Positions 52,569 to 60,553 of a stretch of DNA of 64,000 bases are shown here, in pieces (the stretch's first letter is position 1; each line of letters starts with the position of its first letter). Origin of the DNA: JBMDXB01 sp048594975 (GTDB lineage: Bacteria; Acidobacteriota; Vicinamibacteria; Vicinamibacterales; 2-12-FULL-66-21); the NCBI GenBank assembly GCA_048594975.1, contig JBMDXQ010000009.1:22188-86187 (forward strand), given 5' to 3'. Made by a program: the position numbers and the translations under genes. A model generated the notes under the pieces. The model saw nothing but the letters and a program-made list of their open reading frames with translations. It made no database searches and had not been told where the DNA came from.

Positions 52569-52725
52569 GTGGCGCACTGTAGCACTTCCTTCAACGCGCG
52601 TGGGACCCATCCGCACGCGCTCCGCCTCTGCGCTCGGCGGTCACTTCGGTGAGATCTTCGTGATCCGGCAAGGATGGGCGGCAGTAGCGGCCGGCGGCGG
52701 GGAGAATGAGCAGACGATCGAGGCT

Positions 52726-53331
52726 TCAGTAACGTCGCATCATGCCGATGACGACTCCCTGAACGTGAACCTGGTCTGCACTGGCAATGATCGGTTGCAT
52801 CGCAGGATTGGCGGGCTGGAGGCGGATGCGGCCGTTCTCCCGATAGAGCTTCTTCAGCGTCACGTCCGAACCGTTGAGGAGCGCAATGACCATCTCGCCG
52901 TTGTCCGCCGTGCGCCGATCCTCGACAATGACGAAATCGCCGTCGCGGATTTGCTCGTCGATCATCGAGTCCCCCTTCACGCGGAGGACGTAGGTATCGC
53001 GCTTGCCGACGAGATCCTCGGGCACGGCGATCGTTTCGTTGCCGACGACCGCCTCGATAGGCCCGCCGGCCGCGACGTAGCCGAGCAGCGGCAGCTCGAC
53101 CGCGCGGCTGCCCACGCGCGCCGACATCAGCTCGACCGAGCGGCTCCGGTTCCACGCCCGCTTGATGAACCCCTTCTCCTGCAGGTTGGTGAGGTGCTTG
53201 TGCACCGTCGCGAGCGACGAGAGCCCGAACCGGCGGCCGATTTCCTCCAGGCTCGGAGCGTAGCCGTGCTGCTGGATGAAGTCGTTGAGGAAATCGAGAA
53301 TCTCCCGCTGGCGCTTGGTGAGTGGCAGCAT
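52726..53331 (-). CDS. lexA: LexA repressor
   Basis: The 201-residue SOS repressor has an N-terminal winged helix (LTKRQREILDFLNDFIQQHG, SLEEIGRRFGLSSLATVHKH) and the S24 self-cleavage domain. The scissile bond is Ala88-Gly89 in GYVAAGGPIEA. The catalytic dyad is Ser122 (VKGDSMIDEQ) and Lys160 (GSDVTLKKL). RecA-stimulated cleavage would relieve repression after DNA damage. The ATG 53331 sits 7 bases after a near-consensus -10, so the mRNA is probably leaderless; a longer frame to 53367 would start inside the promoter. Confidence 0.95.
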   Translation of the reverse strand: MLPLTKRQREILDFLNDFIQQHGYAPSLEEIGRRFGLSSLATVHKHLTNLQEKGFIKRAWNRSRSVELMSARVGSRAVELPLLGYVAAGGPIEAVVGNETIAVPEDLVGKRDTYVLRVKGDSMIDEQIRDGDFVIVEDRRTADNGEMVIALLNGSDVTLKKLYRENGRIRLQPANPAMQPIIASADQVHVQGVVIGMMRRY

Positions 53332-53338
53332 GCCGCGC

Positions 53339-53367
53339 ACTATACGCAAACAAAAAGCGAAAGTCAA
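53339..53367 (-). promoter_or_regulatory. Near-consensus sigma-70 promoter of lexA, leaderless transcript
   Basis: On the minus strand TTGACT (53367-53362), a 17-base spacer and TATAGT (53344-53339) form an almost perfect promoter. Transcription should start at 53332 or 53331, the first base of the lexA ATG being 53331. AACCGGTT overlaps the -35 region at about 53366-53373 and might be an operator half, but I cannot identify a known LexA box. Confidence 0.75.
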
Positions 53368-53432
53368 CCGGTTCTCGGCACCGCGCGCTTAACCTTTCGC
53401 CAGCCCGGCGGTCTAACCGGATAGCGAGCACG

Positions 53433-53984
53433 GTGGACTCCCCGCTGGACCAACTTGACGACGGCGCGCTCGTGGAAGCGTGCCGGGCCGGGCGCCGCGA
53501 AGCGTTCGACGTGCTCGTCGAGCGGCACCGGCGGTGGATCTATCAGCTCTGCTACCGGTTCGCGGGCAACCACGAGGACGCCGCCGACCTCGCGCAGGAC
53601 GTCTTCGTGCGCGCGTACCGCGCGCTCCCGGGGTTCAAAGGGCAGTCCGCCCTGGCGACCTGGCTGCACCGGATTGGCGTGAACGTCTGCCTGAACCGGG
53701 CGGCGCCCAAGGCGCCGCGCTTTGAACCGATCGCCGCGTTCGAGCGCGCCGATCGGAGCGTGGAAGCGGCCGACACGGGCCTGATGCGGCAGGAAACCGC
53801 GCGCCGCGTACGGAGCGCCATCGCGCGGCTGCCGCCGAAGCAGCGCGCGACCGTCATCCTGCGCGCCTACCAGGAGCTGCGGCACGAGGAGATTGCGAGC
53901 ATCCTCGGCAGCTCGGTTGGCGCCGTGAAGGCGAACTTCTTTCACGCGCTCGCCGGCTTGAGGAAGATCCTGGGCGAGCCATGA
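53433..53984 (+). CDS. ECF RNA polymerase sigma factor
   Basis: The 183-residue group 4 sigma factor has region 2 (RHRRWIYQLCYRFAGNHEDA, ADLAQDVFVRAYRALPGF) and region 4 (LPPKQRATVILRAYQELRHE then EIASILGSSVGAVKANFFHA). It starts GTG 53433 (VDSPLDQLDDGALVEACRAG); upstream in-frame sequence overlaps the lexA promoter and is excluded. The anti-sigma gene follows with a 4-base overlap. It is divergent from lexA with 101 bases between. Confidence 0.9.
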   Translation: MDSPLDQLDDGALVEACRAGRREAFDVLVERHRRWIYQLCYRFAGNHEDAADLAQDVFVRAYRALPGFKGQSALATWLHRIGVNVCLNRAAPKAPRFEPIAAFERADRSVEAADTGLMRQETARRVRSAIARLPPKQRATVILRAYQELRHEEIASILGSSVGAVKANFFHALAGLRKILGEP

Positions 53985-54565
53985 AACACCTGGGCGAAGC
54001 GGAACTCGTCGACCTCATCGAGGGTCGCGCCGGTACTGAACACTCGCGGCACATCGCCACGTGCGCGGCCTGCCGCTATGAGGTGGCCTCGCTGCGCACC
54101 GTGCTGGACGCGGCGCGCCGCGACCCGGTCCCCGAACCGTCGCCGATCTTCTGGGAGCAGCTTTCCGCGCGGATCTCCGAGGCAATCGACGCCGGCCCTG
54201 CGCCGTCCCGCAGGCCGTGGCCTCTCCGGACGGCCTCATGGCGGCTCGCGGCCGCAGCGGTCGCCGTGCTGGCAGCCATCGTGACCTGGCCATTCCTGCG
54301 CGTGGAACGAACCGTCGTCTCGCCGGCCGCGCCATCGGAACTGACAACCACGGCGGCGGCCGAACCGGCGGACGTCGACGGATCCGTTGATGCCTGGGAC
54401 GCGCTGGAGGTCGCGGTCGAGGACTTCGACTGGGAGGAGGCGCAGTCGATCGGCATCGCGTCGCGCCCGGGCTCCGCTGAACCCCTGGTCGAGGAGTTGA
54501 CCGACGACGAGCGGCTCGAGCTGGTGCGGCTCATCGAAGAGGAAATCCGGCGGCACGGTGCCTGA
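53981..54565 (+). CDS. Membrane anti-sigma factor
   Basis: The 194-residue protein has a short zinc-finger anti-sigma motif (HSRHIATCAACRYEVASLRT, His-x3-Cys-x2-Cys), one membrane helix (RLAAAAVAVLAAIVTWPFL) and an acidic C-terminal domain (WDALEVAVEDFDWEEAQSIG, LTDDERLELVRLIEEEI). This matches a ZAS-type anti-sigma partner for the ECF factor encoded upstream with ATGA overlap. The acidic tail beyond the membrane is unusual and may be the sensor. Confidence 0.8.
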   Translation: MKHLGEAELVDLIEGRAGTEHSRHIATCAACRYEVASLRTVLDAARRDPVPEPSPIFWEQLSARISEAIDAGPAPSRRPWPLRTASWRLAAAAVAVLAAIVTWPFLRVERTVVSPAAPSELTTTAAAEPADVDGSVDAWDALEVAVEDFDWEEAQSIGIASRPGSAEPLVEELTDDERLELVRLIEEEIRRHGA

Positions 54566-54583
54566 CCCGTCGAGACAACTGCC

Positions 54584-55114
54584 ATGAAACACCTCTTGCT
54601 CGCGTGCATTCTTCTCGTCGCGGCCGCCGATGCGGGCGCGCAGGCGCAGGCTCCGCCGGCGCCGGCGGAGCGGCCCCCGAGGCTGCGCGACGGCCTGACC
54701 CCGACCGAGATCGAGGATATGCTCGATGCCCTCGCACTCGTGCAGGCCGAGAAGGTCCTCCAGATCGACGAAGCGAGATATGCGGACTTCGTGACGCGCC
54801 TGAAGAACCTGCAGCAGGCCCGGCGACGCAATCGCCAGACGCGCACTCAGATCCTGCGCGAGCTGCAGCGCCTCACGGCCCCGCGACAACCGGCCGACGA
54901 GGCCGTCATTCGCGAGCGCCTCAAAGCTTTGAAGGATCACGAGGACCGCTCCGCGGTCGAGCTGGCCCGCTCGTACGCCGCCCTCGATCAGGTCCTCGAC
55001 GTGCGCCAGCAGGCGCGTTTCCGGGTGTTCGAGCTGAACCTCGAGCGCCAGAAGCTCGAGATGCTGCTTCGCGCCCGGCAGGGCGCGGTGCGCGCCCGAC
55101 CGCGGGATCGATAG
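54584..55114 (+). CDS. Periplasmic helical protein, Spy/CpxP-like
   Basis: The 176-residue exported protein has a signal peptide (MKHLLLACILLVAAADAGAQ) and an almost entirely helical, Arg/Gln/Leu-rich mature part (QAEKVLQIDEARYADFVTRL, LKDHEDRSAVELARSYAALD, LDVRQQARFRVFELNLERQK). The last segment, with a LDVRQQARFRVFE motif, resembles the LTxxQ-type periplasmic chaperone/metal sensors Spy and CpxP. Together with the ECF/anti-sigma pair just upstream (18-base gap) it suggests an envelope-stress unit. The assignment is by style rather than a clear family match. Confidence 0.65.
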   Translation: MKHLLLACILLVAAADAGAQAQAPPAPAERPPRLRDGLTPTEIEDMLDALALVQAEKVLQIDEARYADFVTRLKNLQQARRRNRQTRTQILRELQRLTAPRQPADEAVIRERLKALKDHEDRSAVELARSYAALDQVLDVRQQARFRVFELNLERQKLEMLLRARQGAVRARPRDR

Positions 55115-55236
55115 GCTTCGCTCGGTGCGCGTGGACCCTGAGCCTGCCGAGGGGTCGCTTCGGTCGGCGGGCCCCGGCGATGAAGTCGAGCGCTCCTTCT
55201 GTTCTCCGTCGGCTCTCGTCCTGCTAAAATCGGGTC

Positions 55237-55842
55237 ATGCTCTCGCGGCGTGTTCTTGTCGTCGCCGTCCTCGTGTCCGTCCTGGCGTCGGTGCCGCGGG
55301 CGCAGCAGCGCTTCAGCCGGCAGGACGCGGACCGCTTCCAGCACAAGCTCGCCCAGATTGTCGAATACGGGGGCGTGCCGGCACGAAAGGCGCAGCCCCC
55401 ACGGTCCGTGCAGATCAGCGACATCGAAGTCACCGCGTACCTCCGCCATCACGCCACGCAGGAAATCCCCGTCGGCATCGTCGAACCCGCGATCACCGCG
55501 CTTGGCGACGGCCGCGTCGGCGGCCGCGCGATCGTCGACCTCGACGCCGTGCGCAAGGCGAAGACGCGCGGGTGGCTCGATCCGCTCGGCTATCTCACCG
55601 GCCGCGTGCCGGTGACGGCAGCCGGCCGACTCACGACGCAGGGCGGCGTCGGCCGCTTCGAGCTCGAGTCGGCCGAGATCTCCGGCGTACCCGTTCCCAA
55701 GACCGTGATCCAGGAGCTTCTCAGCTTCTATTCCCGGACGCCGCAGGATCCCGACGGGATCAACATGGACGATCCGTTCGAGCTGCCGGCCCGCATCCGC
55801 GAAATCCGGGTTGCGAGGGGCGCCGCAACGGTCGTGCAGTGA
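55237..55842 (+). CDS. Secreted protein of unknown function
   Basis: The 201-residue exported protein has a signal peptide (MLSRRVLVVAVLVSVLASVP) and a mature domain with alternating beta segments (SVQISDIEVTAYLRHHATQE, RVGGRAIVDLDAVRKAKTRG, LTTQGGVGRFELESAEISGV). That pattern recalls lipid-transfer-like LmeA/AsmA-type domains. No family is certain. It stands alone between the Spy-like gene and recG. In front of it at 55136-55154 is CCCTGAGCCTGCCGAGGGG, similar to a dispersed word found in many high-GC bacteria. Confidence 0.65.
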   Translation: MLSRRVLVVAVLVSVLASVPRAQQRFSRQDADRFQHKLAQIVEYGGVPARKAQPPRSVQISDIEVTAYLRHHATQEIPVGIVEPAITALGDGRVGGRAIVDLDAVRKAKTRGWLDPLGYLTGRVPVTAAGRLTTQGGVGRFELESAEISGVPVPKTVIQELLSFYSRTPQDPDGINMDDPFELPARIREIRVARGAATVVQ

Positions 55843-55853
55843 CCACCCACGCC

Positions 55854-55982
55854 TGTCAGGGGTCCGGGGACGAAGTCCCCAGGCGGTCGAGCGAACGAGC
55901 GACAGCGAGTGAGCCACGCGAGCGGCGCGGGGCAGCCGGCCCCCGCGAGCGAGCGTGTCAGGGGTCCGGGGACGAAGTCCCC
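55854..55982. repeat. 27-bp direct repeats around the recG start
   Basis: The 27-base block beginning TGTCAGGGGTCCGGGGAC is identical at 55854-55880 and 55956-55982. Each block contains the hairpin GGGGAC-GAA-GTCCCC. Between them is a 75-base GC-rich stretch with GAGCGA words. The second copy overlaps the possible GTG start of recG at 55955. Confidence 0.8.
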
Positions 55983-58111
55983 GGATCAAGGATTTGATTC
56001 CGCTCGACACGCCGCTCCAGTACCTCAAGGGAGTGGGGCCGCGCCGTGCCGCCGATCTGCAGCGCGTCGGCCTCGCCACCGTCGAAGACCTCCTGTATCG
56101 CTTTCCCATCCGCTACGAGGATCGCGGCAGCTTCCAGACCATCGCCTCGCTCCGACCCGGCGTCGCCGCGTCCGTCGTCGGCGAAGTCGTCAGCTGCGGC
56201 GTGCGGCCGACGCGGCGGCCCCGGTTCAAGATCTTCGAGATGCTGGTGCGCGACGGCACCGGCGCGCTCCGCGCCGTGTTCTTCAACCAGCCCTTCCTGA
56301 ACGACGTCTTCCGGCCGCACCAGCGCGTCATCCTGTTCGGCCGCCTCGAGCTGACCCCGCACGGTCTGCAGCTGCAGAACCCGCAGTACGAGATCCTCCG
56401 CGAGAGCGCGGCGGAAGCCGGCCAGCCAGCAGGGGAGCCGGACGATGACACGCTGCACACCGGCCGCATCGTCCCGATCTACGAGAAGACCGGCCAGATC
56501 ACGACGAAGATGCAGCGCACGCTCGTGCACCACGCCCTCGCGCAGCTGCCGGAGCACGTGCCGGATCCGCTGCCGTGGGCGGTTCGCGAGCGGCAGCGGC
56601 TGATCGACCGCCGGACGGCGCTCGTCGAGGCCCACTTTCCGCCTGCCGGCACGCCGCTCGACGCGTTGCACGCCTTCCGATCGCCGGCCCAGCACCGGCT
56701 GATCTTCGAGGAGTTCTTCCTGTTCCAGCTCGGGCTGGTGATGAGGAAGCAGCGCGCGGGCTCGGAGCGGAAGACGCGGCCGGTCGTCGTCACTGACGAG
56801 ATCCGCCAGTCGGCGAAGCGCGTGCTGCCATTCAAGCTGACGGGCGACCAGAAGACGGTGATCGCGGAAATCGTCGAGGACATGAAGCGCCCGCAGCCGA
56901 TGAACCGCCTGCTGCAGGGCGACGTCGGCTCGGGGAAGACGATCGTGGCGCTCATGGCCGCGGTGGTCGCGATGGAAAATGGCCTGCAGGTCGCTTTCAT
57001 GGCGCCGACGGAGATCCTCGCCGACCAACACTTCTTCACGATTCGTCGGCTCCTGGAAGCGTCGCGGTTCCGCGTCGCGCTCTTGACCGGTGCGACGCCG
57101 GCCAGGAAGCGGCGCGAGATGCAGGCGGAGCTCGCCGGCGGATCGATCCACCTCGTCGTCGGCACGCACGCGCTGGTCGAGGACCCTGTCGGGTTCCACG
57201 AGCTCGGCCTGGTCATCATCGACGAACAGCACCGCTTCGGCGTCCTGCAGCGCGCCGCCCTGAGGGCCAAGGGACTGCATCCCGACGTCCTGGTGATGAC
57301 CGCCACGCCCATCCCGCGGACGCTGGCGTTGACGACGTACGGCGACCTGGACGTGTCGGTGATGCGCGAGATGCCGCCGGGCCGCCGCCCGGTCAGGACG
57401 ATCGCGAAGCCGGAGTCGCGCCGCGAGCAGATCTACGACTTCATCCGCGGCCAGATCGACCAGGGCCGGCAGGCGTACGTCGTCTATCCGCTGATCGACG
57501 AATCGGAGAAGGTCGATTTGCGTGCGGCGAGCGAGATGGCCGACCACCTCGCGCAGGACGTGTTCCCGGCCTACCGGGTGGCGCTACTGCACGGCCGCAT
57601 GAAGCAGGACGCGAAGGACCGCGTGATGGGGGCCTTTGCGCGCGGCGAGTTCCCGATCCTGGTCTCGACCACCGTGATCGAGGTCGGCGTCGACGTGCCC
57701 AACGTGTCGGTCATGCTCATCGAGCACGCGGAACGGTTCGGGCTGTCGCAGCTGCACCAGCTCCGTGGCAGGGTCGGACGCGGGCCGCATCAGTCGTACT
57801 GCATGCTCCTGTACCAGCCGCCGCTGACCGACCAGGGCCGCGAGCGCCTCAAGGCGCTGACGGAGACGACCGATGGGTTCGTGATCGCGGAAAGGGACCT
57901 GCAGTTGCGGGGGCCGGGCGAGTTCTTCGGCACGCGCCAGTCGGGCATGCCCACGCTGCGGGTCGGCGACCTGCTCCGCGACCACTCGATGATGGAGGAA
58001 GCGCGCCGCGAGGCGATCGCGGCGCTGGACGATGGCCGCGAAGCCGGGACGCTGACCGCATTCGTGCGCACCTCGTGGGAACAACGATTTGGATTGGTGG
58101 GCGTTGGCTAG
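55955..58111 (+). CDS. recG: ATP-dependent DNA helicase RecG
   Basis: The 718-residue superfamily 2 helicase reverses stalled forks and processes branched DNA. The N-terminal wedge/OB domain runs to about 270 (PLQYLKGVGPRRAADLQRVG, GTGALRAVFFNQPFL). The motor has LLQGDVGSGKTIVALMAAVV (Walker A), VIIDEQHRFGVLQRA (DExH), MTATPIPRTLALTTYGDLDV, VEVGVDVPNVSVMLIEHAER and QLRGRVGRGPHQSYCML. The start is uncertain: GTG 55955 lies in a repeat and TTG 55994 (MIPLDTPLQYLKGVG) gives a more usual N-terminus; neither has a good ribosome site. Confidence 0.95.
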   Translation: MSGVRGRSPRIKDLIPLDTPLQYLKGVGPRRAADLQRVGLATVEDLLYRFPIRYEDRGSFQTIASLRPGVAASVVGEVVSCGVRPTRRPRFKIFEMLVRDGTGALRAVFFNQPFLNDVFRPHQRVILFGRLELTPHGLQLQNPQYEILRESAAEAGQPAGEPDDDTLHTGRIVPIYEKTGQITTKMQRTLVHHALAQLPEHVPDPLPWAVRERQRLIDRRTALVEAHFPPAGTPLDALHAFRSPAQHRLIFEEFFLFQLGLVMRKQRAGSERKTRPVVVTDEIRQSAKRVLPFKLTGDQKTVIAEIVEDMKRPQPMNRLLQGDVGSGKTIVALMAAVVAMENGLQVAFMAPTEILADQHFFTIRRLLEASRFRVALLTGATPARKRREMQAELAGGSIHLVVGTHALVEDPVGFHELGLVIIDEQHRFGVLQRAALRAKGLHPDVLVMTATPIPRTLALTTYGDLDVSVMREMPPGRRPVRTIAKPESRREQIYDFIRGQIDQGRQAYVVYPLIDESEKVDLRAASEMADHLAQDVFPAYRVALLHGRMKQDAKDRVMGAFARGEFPILVSTTVIEVGVDVPNVSVMLIEHAERFGLSQLHQLRGRVGRGPHQSYCMLLYQPPLTDQGRERLKALTETTDGFVIAERDLQLRGPGEFFGTRQSGMPTLRVGDLLRDHSMMEEARREAIAALDDGREAGTLTAFVRTSWEQRFGLVGVG

Positions 58112-58114
58112 CCC

Positions 58115-58717
58115 GTGTCCTGGGAGTTCGATCCGGTGGTCCTTGCGTCGTTGGGAGCTGTCGATTTGCGGATCATCGCAGGCTCGCTGAGGGGACGTCG
58201 GCTCGAAACGCCCGATTGGGACGGGTTGCGGCCGACCTCGGACCGGCTGCGGGAGACGCTCTTCAACGTGCTGGCACCGCACGTGGCGGGGGCGCGCGTG
58301 CTCGACGGGTTCGCGGGCACCGGCGCCATCGGGATCGAGGCGTTGAGCCGCGGGGCGGCGCACGTCACCTTCGTCGAGCACGACGGAAGAGCGGCACGGC
58401 TGATCGCGCGCAATCTCGAGCGCGCGGGCCTCGGCGGGGAGCGGCATGTTATCATCCGCGCTGACCTGGCGTCCGCGGTCAGCCGGCTCGCCGCGCATCC
58501 GTTCGACATCATCGTCCTCGATCCGCCATACGGCGCGCCTCAGCTGGCGGCGGCGCTGGCGGCGATCGAGCCGCTGGTCGGGGAGGCGACGCGGCTGGTG
58601 CTCGAGCACGCCCGGCGCGATGCCGCCCCGCCGCGGCACGGCGCGCTGGAGCGCACGCGCGAGCTCCTCTCCGGCGACAGCTCGCTGGCCTTCTACCGGG
58701 CGCAGAGGCGTTCATGA
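58115..58717 (+). CDS. rsmD: 16S rRNA (guanine(966)-N(2))-methyltransferase
   Basis: The 200-residue Rossmann methyltransferase has the RsmD signature RIIAGSLRGRRLETP near the N-terminus, RPTSDRLRETLFNVL, the SAM-binding VLDGFAGTGAIGIEALSRGA, FVEHDGRAARLIARN and the catalytic DPPY motif in IIVLDPPYGAP. The family usually begins at the RIIAG motif, so TTG 58166 (183 residues) may be the true start; GTG 58115 lies 3 bases after recG. coaD overlaps its stop by 4 bases, the common rsmD-coaD pairing. Confidence 0.93.
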   Translation: MSWEFDPVVLASLGAVDLRIIAGSLRGRRLETPDWDGLRPTSDRLRETLFNVLAPHVAGARVLDGFAGTGAIGIEALSRGAAHVTFVEHDGRAARLIARNLERAGLGGERHVIIRADLASAVSRLAAHPFDIIVLDPPYGAPQLAAALAAIEPLVGEATRLVLEHARRDAAPPRHGALERTRELLSGDSSLAFYRAQRRS

Positions 58718-59217
58718 CCGACATCGTTGCGCTCTATCCGGGTTCGTTCGATCCGTTGACCAACGGCCACGTCGACATCATCGAACGGGGCTCGAAGCTG
58801 TTCGACCGGATCATCGTCGCCGTGCTGGTGAACCTGGAGAAGGCGCCGCTCTTCAGCGTCGCCGAGCGGGTGTCGATCGCCCGGGCGGTGTTCCAGCGGT
58901 GGCCCAATGTCGAAGTGGACACCTTCGACGGCCTGCTGGTCGATTACGCTCGCCGCCGCAGCGCCAGCGTCATCGTCCGCGGCCTGCGGGCGGTGTCCGA
59001 CTTCGAGTACGAGATGCAGATGGCGCTGATGAACCGGCGCCTGAACGACGCGGTGGAAACCGTGTTCATGATGCCGGCCGAGCCGTACACCTACGTCAGC
59101 TCGCGGCTCGTGAAGGAGGTCGTCGCGCTCGGCGGGACGGTGCACGGGCTCGTCCCCGAGCTGGTGGAACAGCGGCTGCGCGAGAAGAAGCTCGCGCGCG
59201 AAACCCTGAGGGCCTGA
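58714..59217 (+). CDS. coaD: Phosphopantetheine adenylyltransferase
   Basis: The 167-residue enzyme makes dephospho-CoA from 4'-phosphopantetheine and ATP, the penultimate step of CoA synthesis. It has the nucleotidylyltransferase motif ALYPGSFDPLTNGHVDII (T/HxGH), IVRGLRAVSDFEYEMQMALM, FMMPAEPYTYVSSRLVKEVV (the ISSSxVK loop equivalent) and VPELVEQRL. Length is normal for hexameric bacterial PPATs. It is translationally coupled to rsmD, and the aminotransferase gene starts 2 bases after its stop. Confidence 0.96.
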   Translation: MTDIVALYPGSFDPLTNGHVDIIERGSKLFDRIIVAVLVNLEKAPLFSVAERVSIARAVFQRWPNVEVDTFDGLLVDYARRRSASVIVRGLRAVSDFEYEMQMALMNRRLNDAVETVFMMPAEPYTYVSSRLVKEVVALGGTVHGLVPELVEQRLREKKLARETLRA

Positions 59218-59219
59218 GC

Positions 59220-60425
59220 ATGGAGCTTGCCGATCGGACCGCGCGGATCCACGTGTCCCCGACCATGAAGGTCACCGCCGAGGCGATCCGCCTCAAGGCG
59301 CAGGGCGTGGACGTCGTCGATCTCGGCGCCGGGGAGCCCGACTTCCCGACGCCCGATCACATCGCCGCGGCGGCGCACGCCGCGATCGACGCGCACTTCA
59401 CCAAGTACACGACCAATTCCGGCATCGACGAGCTGAAGCGCGCGGTGTGCGCGCGCTACCGCGCGGACTATGGCATCGAGTTCCCGCCCTCGGAGGTGAT
59501 CATCTCGGCCGGCGGCAAGCAGGCGCTCTTCAACGCGGCGATGTGCCTCTTCGGCCCCGGCGACGAGGTGATCACGCACGCGCCCGGGTGGCCGACGCTG
59601 GTCGAGCAGATCAAGCTCGCGGACGCCACCCCGGTCATCGTGCGCACGCACGCCGAGGAAGACTTCCGGCTGCGCGCCGAGCCGATCATCAACGCGATCG
59701 GGCGGAGCACGCGCGGCATCGTGCTCAACTCACCGGGCAACCCGACCGGCGCGCTGATCGACGAATCGGAGCTGGCGAAAGTGGCGGAGGCTGCCGCGGC
59801 GCGGGGCATCTGGATCGTGCTCGATCTCTGCTACGAGAAGCTGATCTACGACCCTACGCCGCACAACCTGCCGCGCCTGCTGTTCGATCGGATGCGCGAC
59901 CGGACCGTCATCTGCGGCTCGGCGTCGAAGGTCTACGCGATGACCGGCTGGCGGTGCGGCTGGGCGATCGGGCCCGCGCCGCTGATCGGCGCCTGCAACG
60001 CCCTGCAGAGCCACTCGACCTCCAACGTGTGCTCGATCACGCAGAGGGCGACCGTCGCGGCGCTGACCGGCCCCCAGCACTGCGTCACGGAGATGCTCGA
60101 CGAGTATCGCCGCCGGCGCGACCAGCTGTCCGCGTGGCTCGGCGAGGAACCACGGCTGCGGTTCGTCAGGCCCGCCGGCGCGTTCTTCCTGTTCGTGGAC
60201 GTCTCGGATTTCCTGTCGGTCGACGGCGTCCGGACCACCACCGATCTCGCGCAGGGTCTGCTCGATGGGCAGCGGGTCGCGATCACGCCGGGTGAAGCCT
60301 TCGATGCGCCCGGCTTCATCCGCATGTCGTACGCGAACTCGCTCGCCGAGCTGCGCCGCGGCGCGGACCGCATCATCGAGTACGTGCGTTCGCTCGACTC
60401 CGGGGCGCGGCGGCGCTACGCGTGA
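59220..60425 (+). CDS. Pyridoxal-phosphate aspartate aminotransferase (class I)
   Basis: The 401-residue fold-type I aminotransferase has VVDLGAGEPDFPTPDHIAAA, YTTNSGIDELKRAVCARY, GGKQALFNAAM, the cofactor-binding VLNSPGNPTGALIDESEL and the Schiff-base Lys in CGSASKVYAMTGWRCGW, then ITPGEAFDAPGFIRMSYANS. It matches the Thermus/Bacillus AspC I-gamma subgroup. Such enzymes often also accept prephenate or aromatic keto acids, so it could close Tyr/Phe synthesis started by the aromatic operon; that is inference. Start ATG 59220. Confidence 0.9.
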   Translation: MELADRTARIHVSPTMKVTAEAIRLKAQGVDVVDLGAGEPDFPTPDHIAAAAHAAIDAHFTKYTTNSGIDELKRAVCARYRADYGIEFPPSEVIISAGGKQALFNAAMCLFGPGDEVITHAPGWPTLVEQIKLADATPVIVRTHAEEDFRLRAEPIINAIGRSTRGIVLNSPGNPTGALIDESELAKVAEAAAARGIWIVLDLCYEKLIYDPTPHNLPRLLFDRMRDRTVICGSASKVYAMTGWRCGWAIGPAPLIGACNALQSHSTSNVCSITQRATVAALTGPQHCVTEMLDEYRRRRDQLSAWLGEEPRLRFVRPAGAFFLFVDVSDFLSVDGVRTTTDLAQGLLDGQRVAITPGEAFDAPGFIRMSYANSLAELRRGADRIIEYVRSLDSGARRRYA

Positions 60426-60469
60426 CGAGCGTTCAGGGTTCGGCGTCGCCAGATCTGACAGTCGGAGTC

Positions 60470-60499
60470 AGTCGTGGCGCAGTCCTTCAGGGCTGCCGG
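60470..60499. repeat. 30-bp dispersed repeat, copy 2
   Basis: It matches 41916-41945 at 27 of 30 positions. The hairpin GCAGTCC-TTCA-GGGCTGC keeps pairing through a G-U at one changed base. It lies between the aminotransferase gene and the DsbA-like gene. Confidence 0.65.
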
Positions 60500-60553
60500 C
60501 CGGTGCGGGCGCGACGAGCAGTCGTTCGGCACCGGCATGGTAAGCTGCCTCGC

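Noticed and set aside
53360..53375. AACCGGTT as a LexA operator
   Set aside because: It is a palindrome near the -35 of lexA but matches neither the proteobacterial nor the Gram-positive SOS box, and no second site was found.
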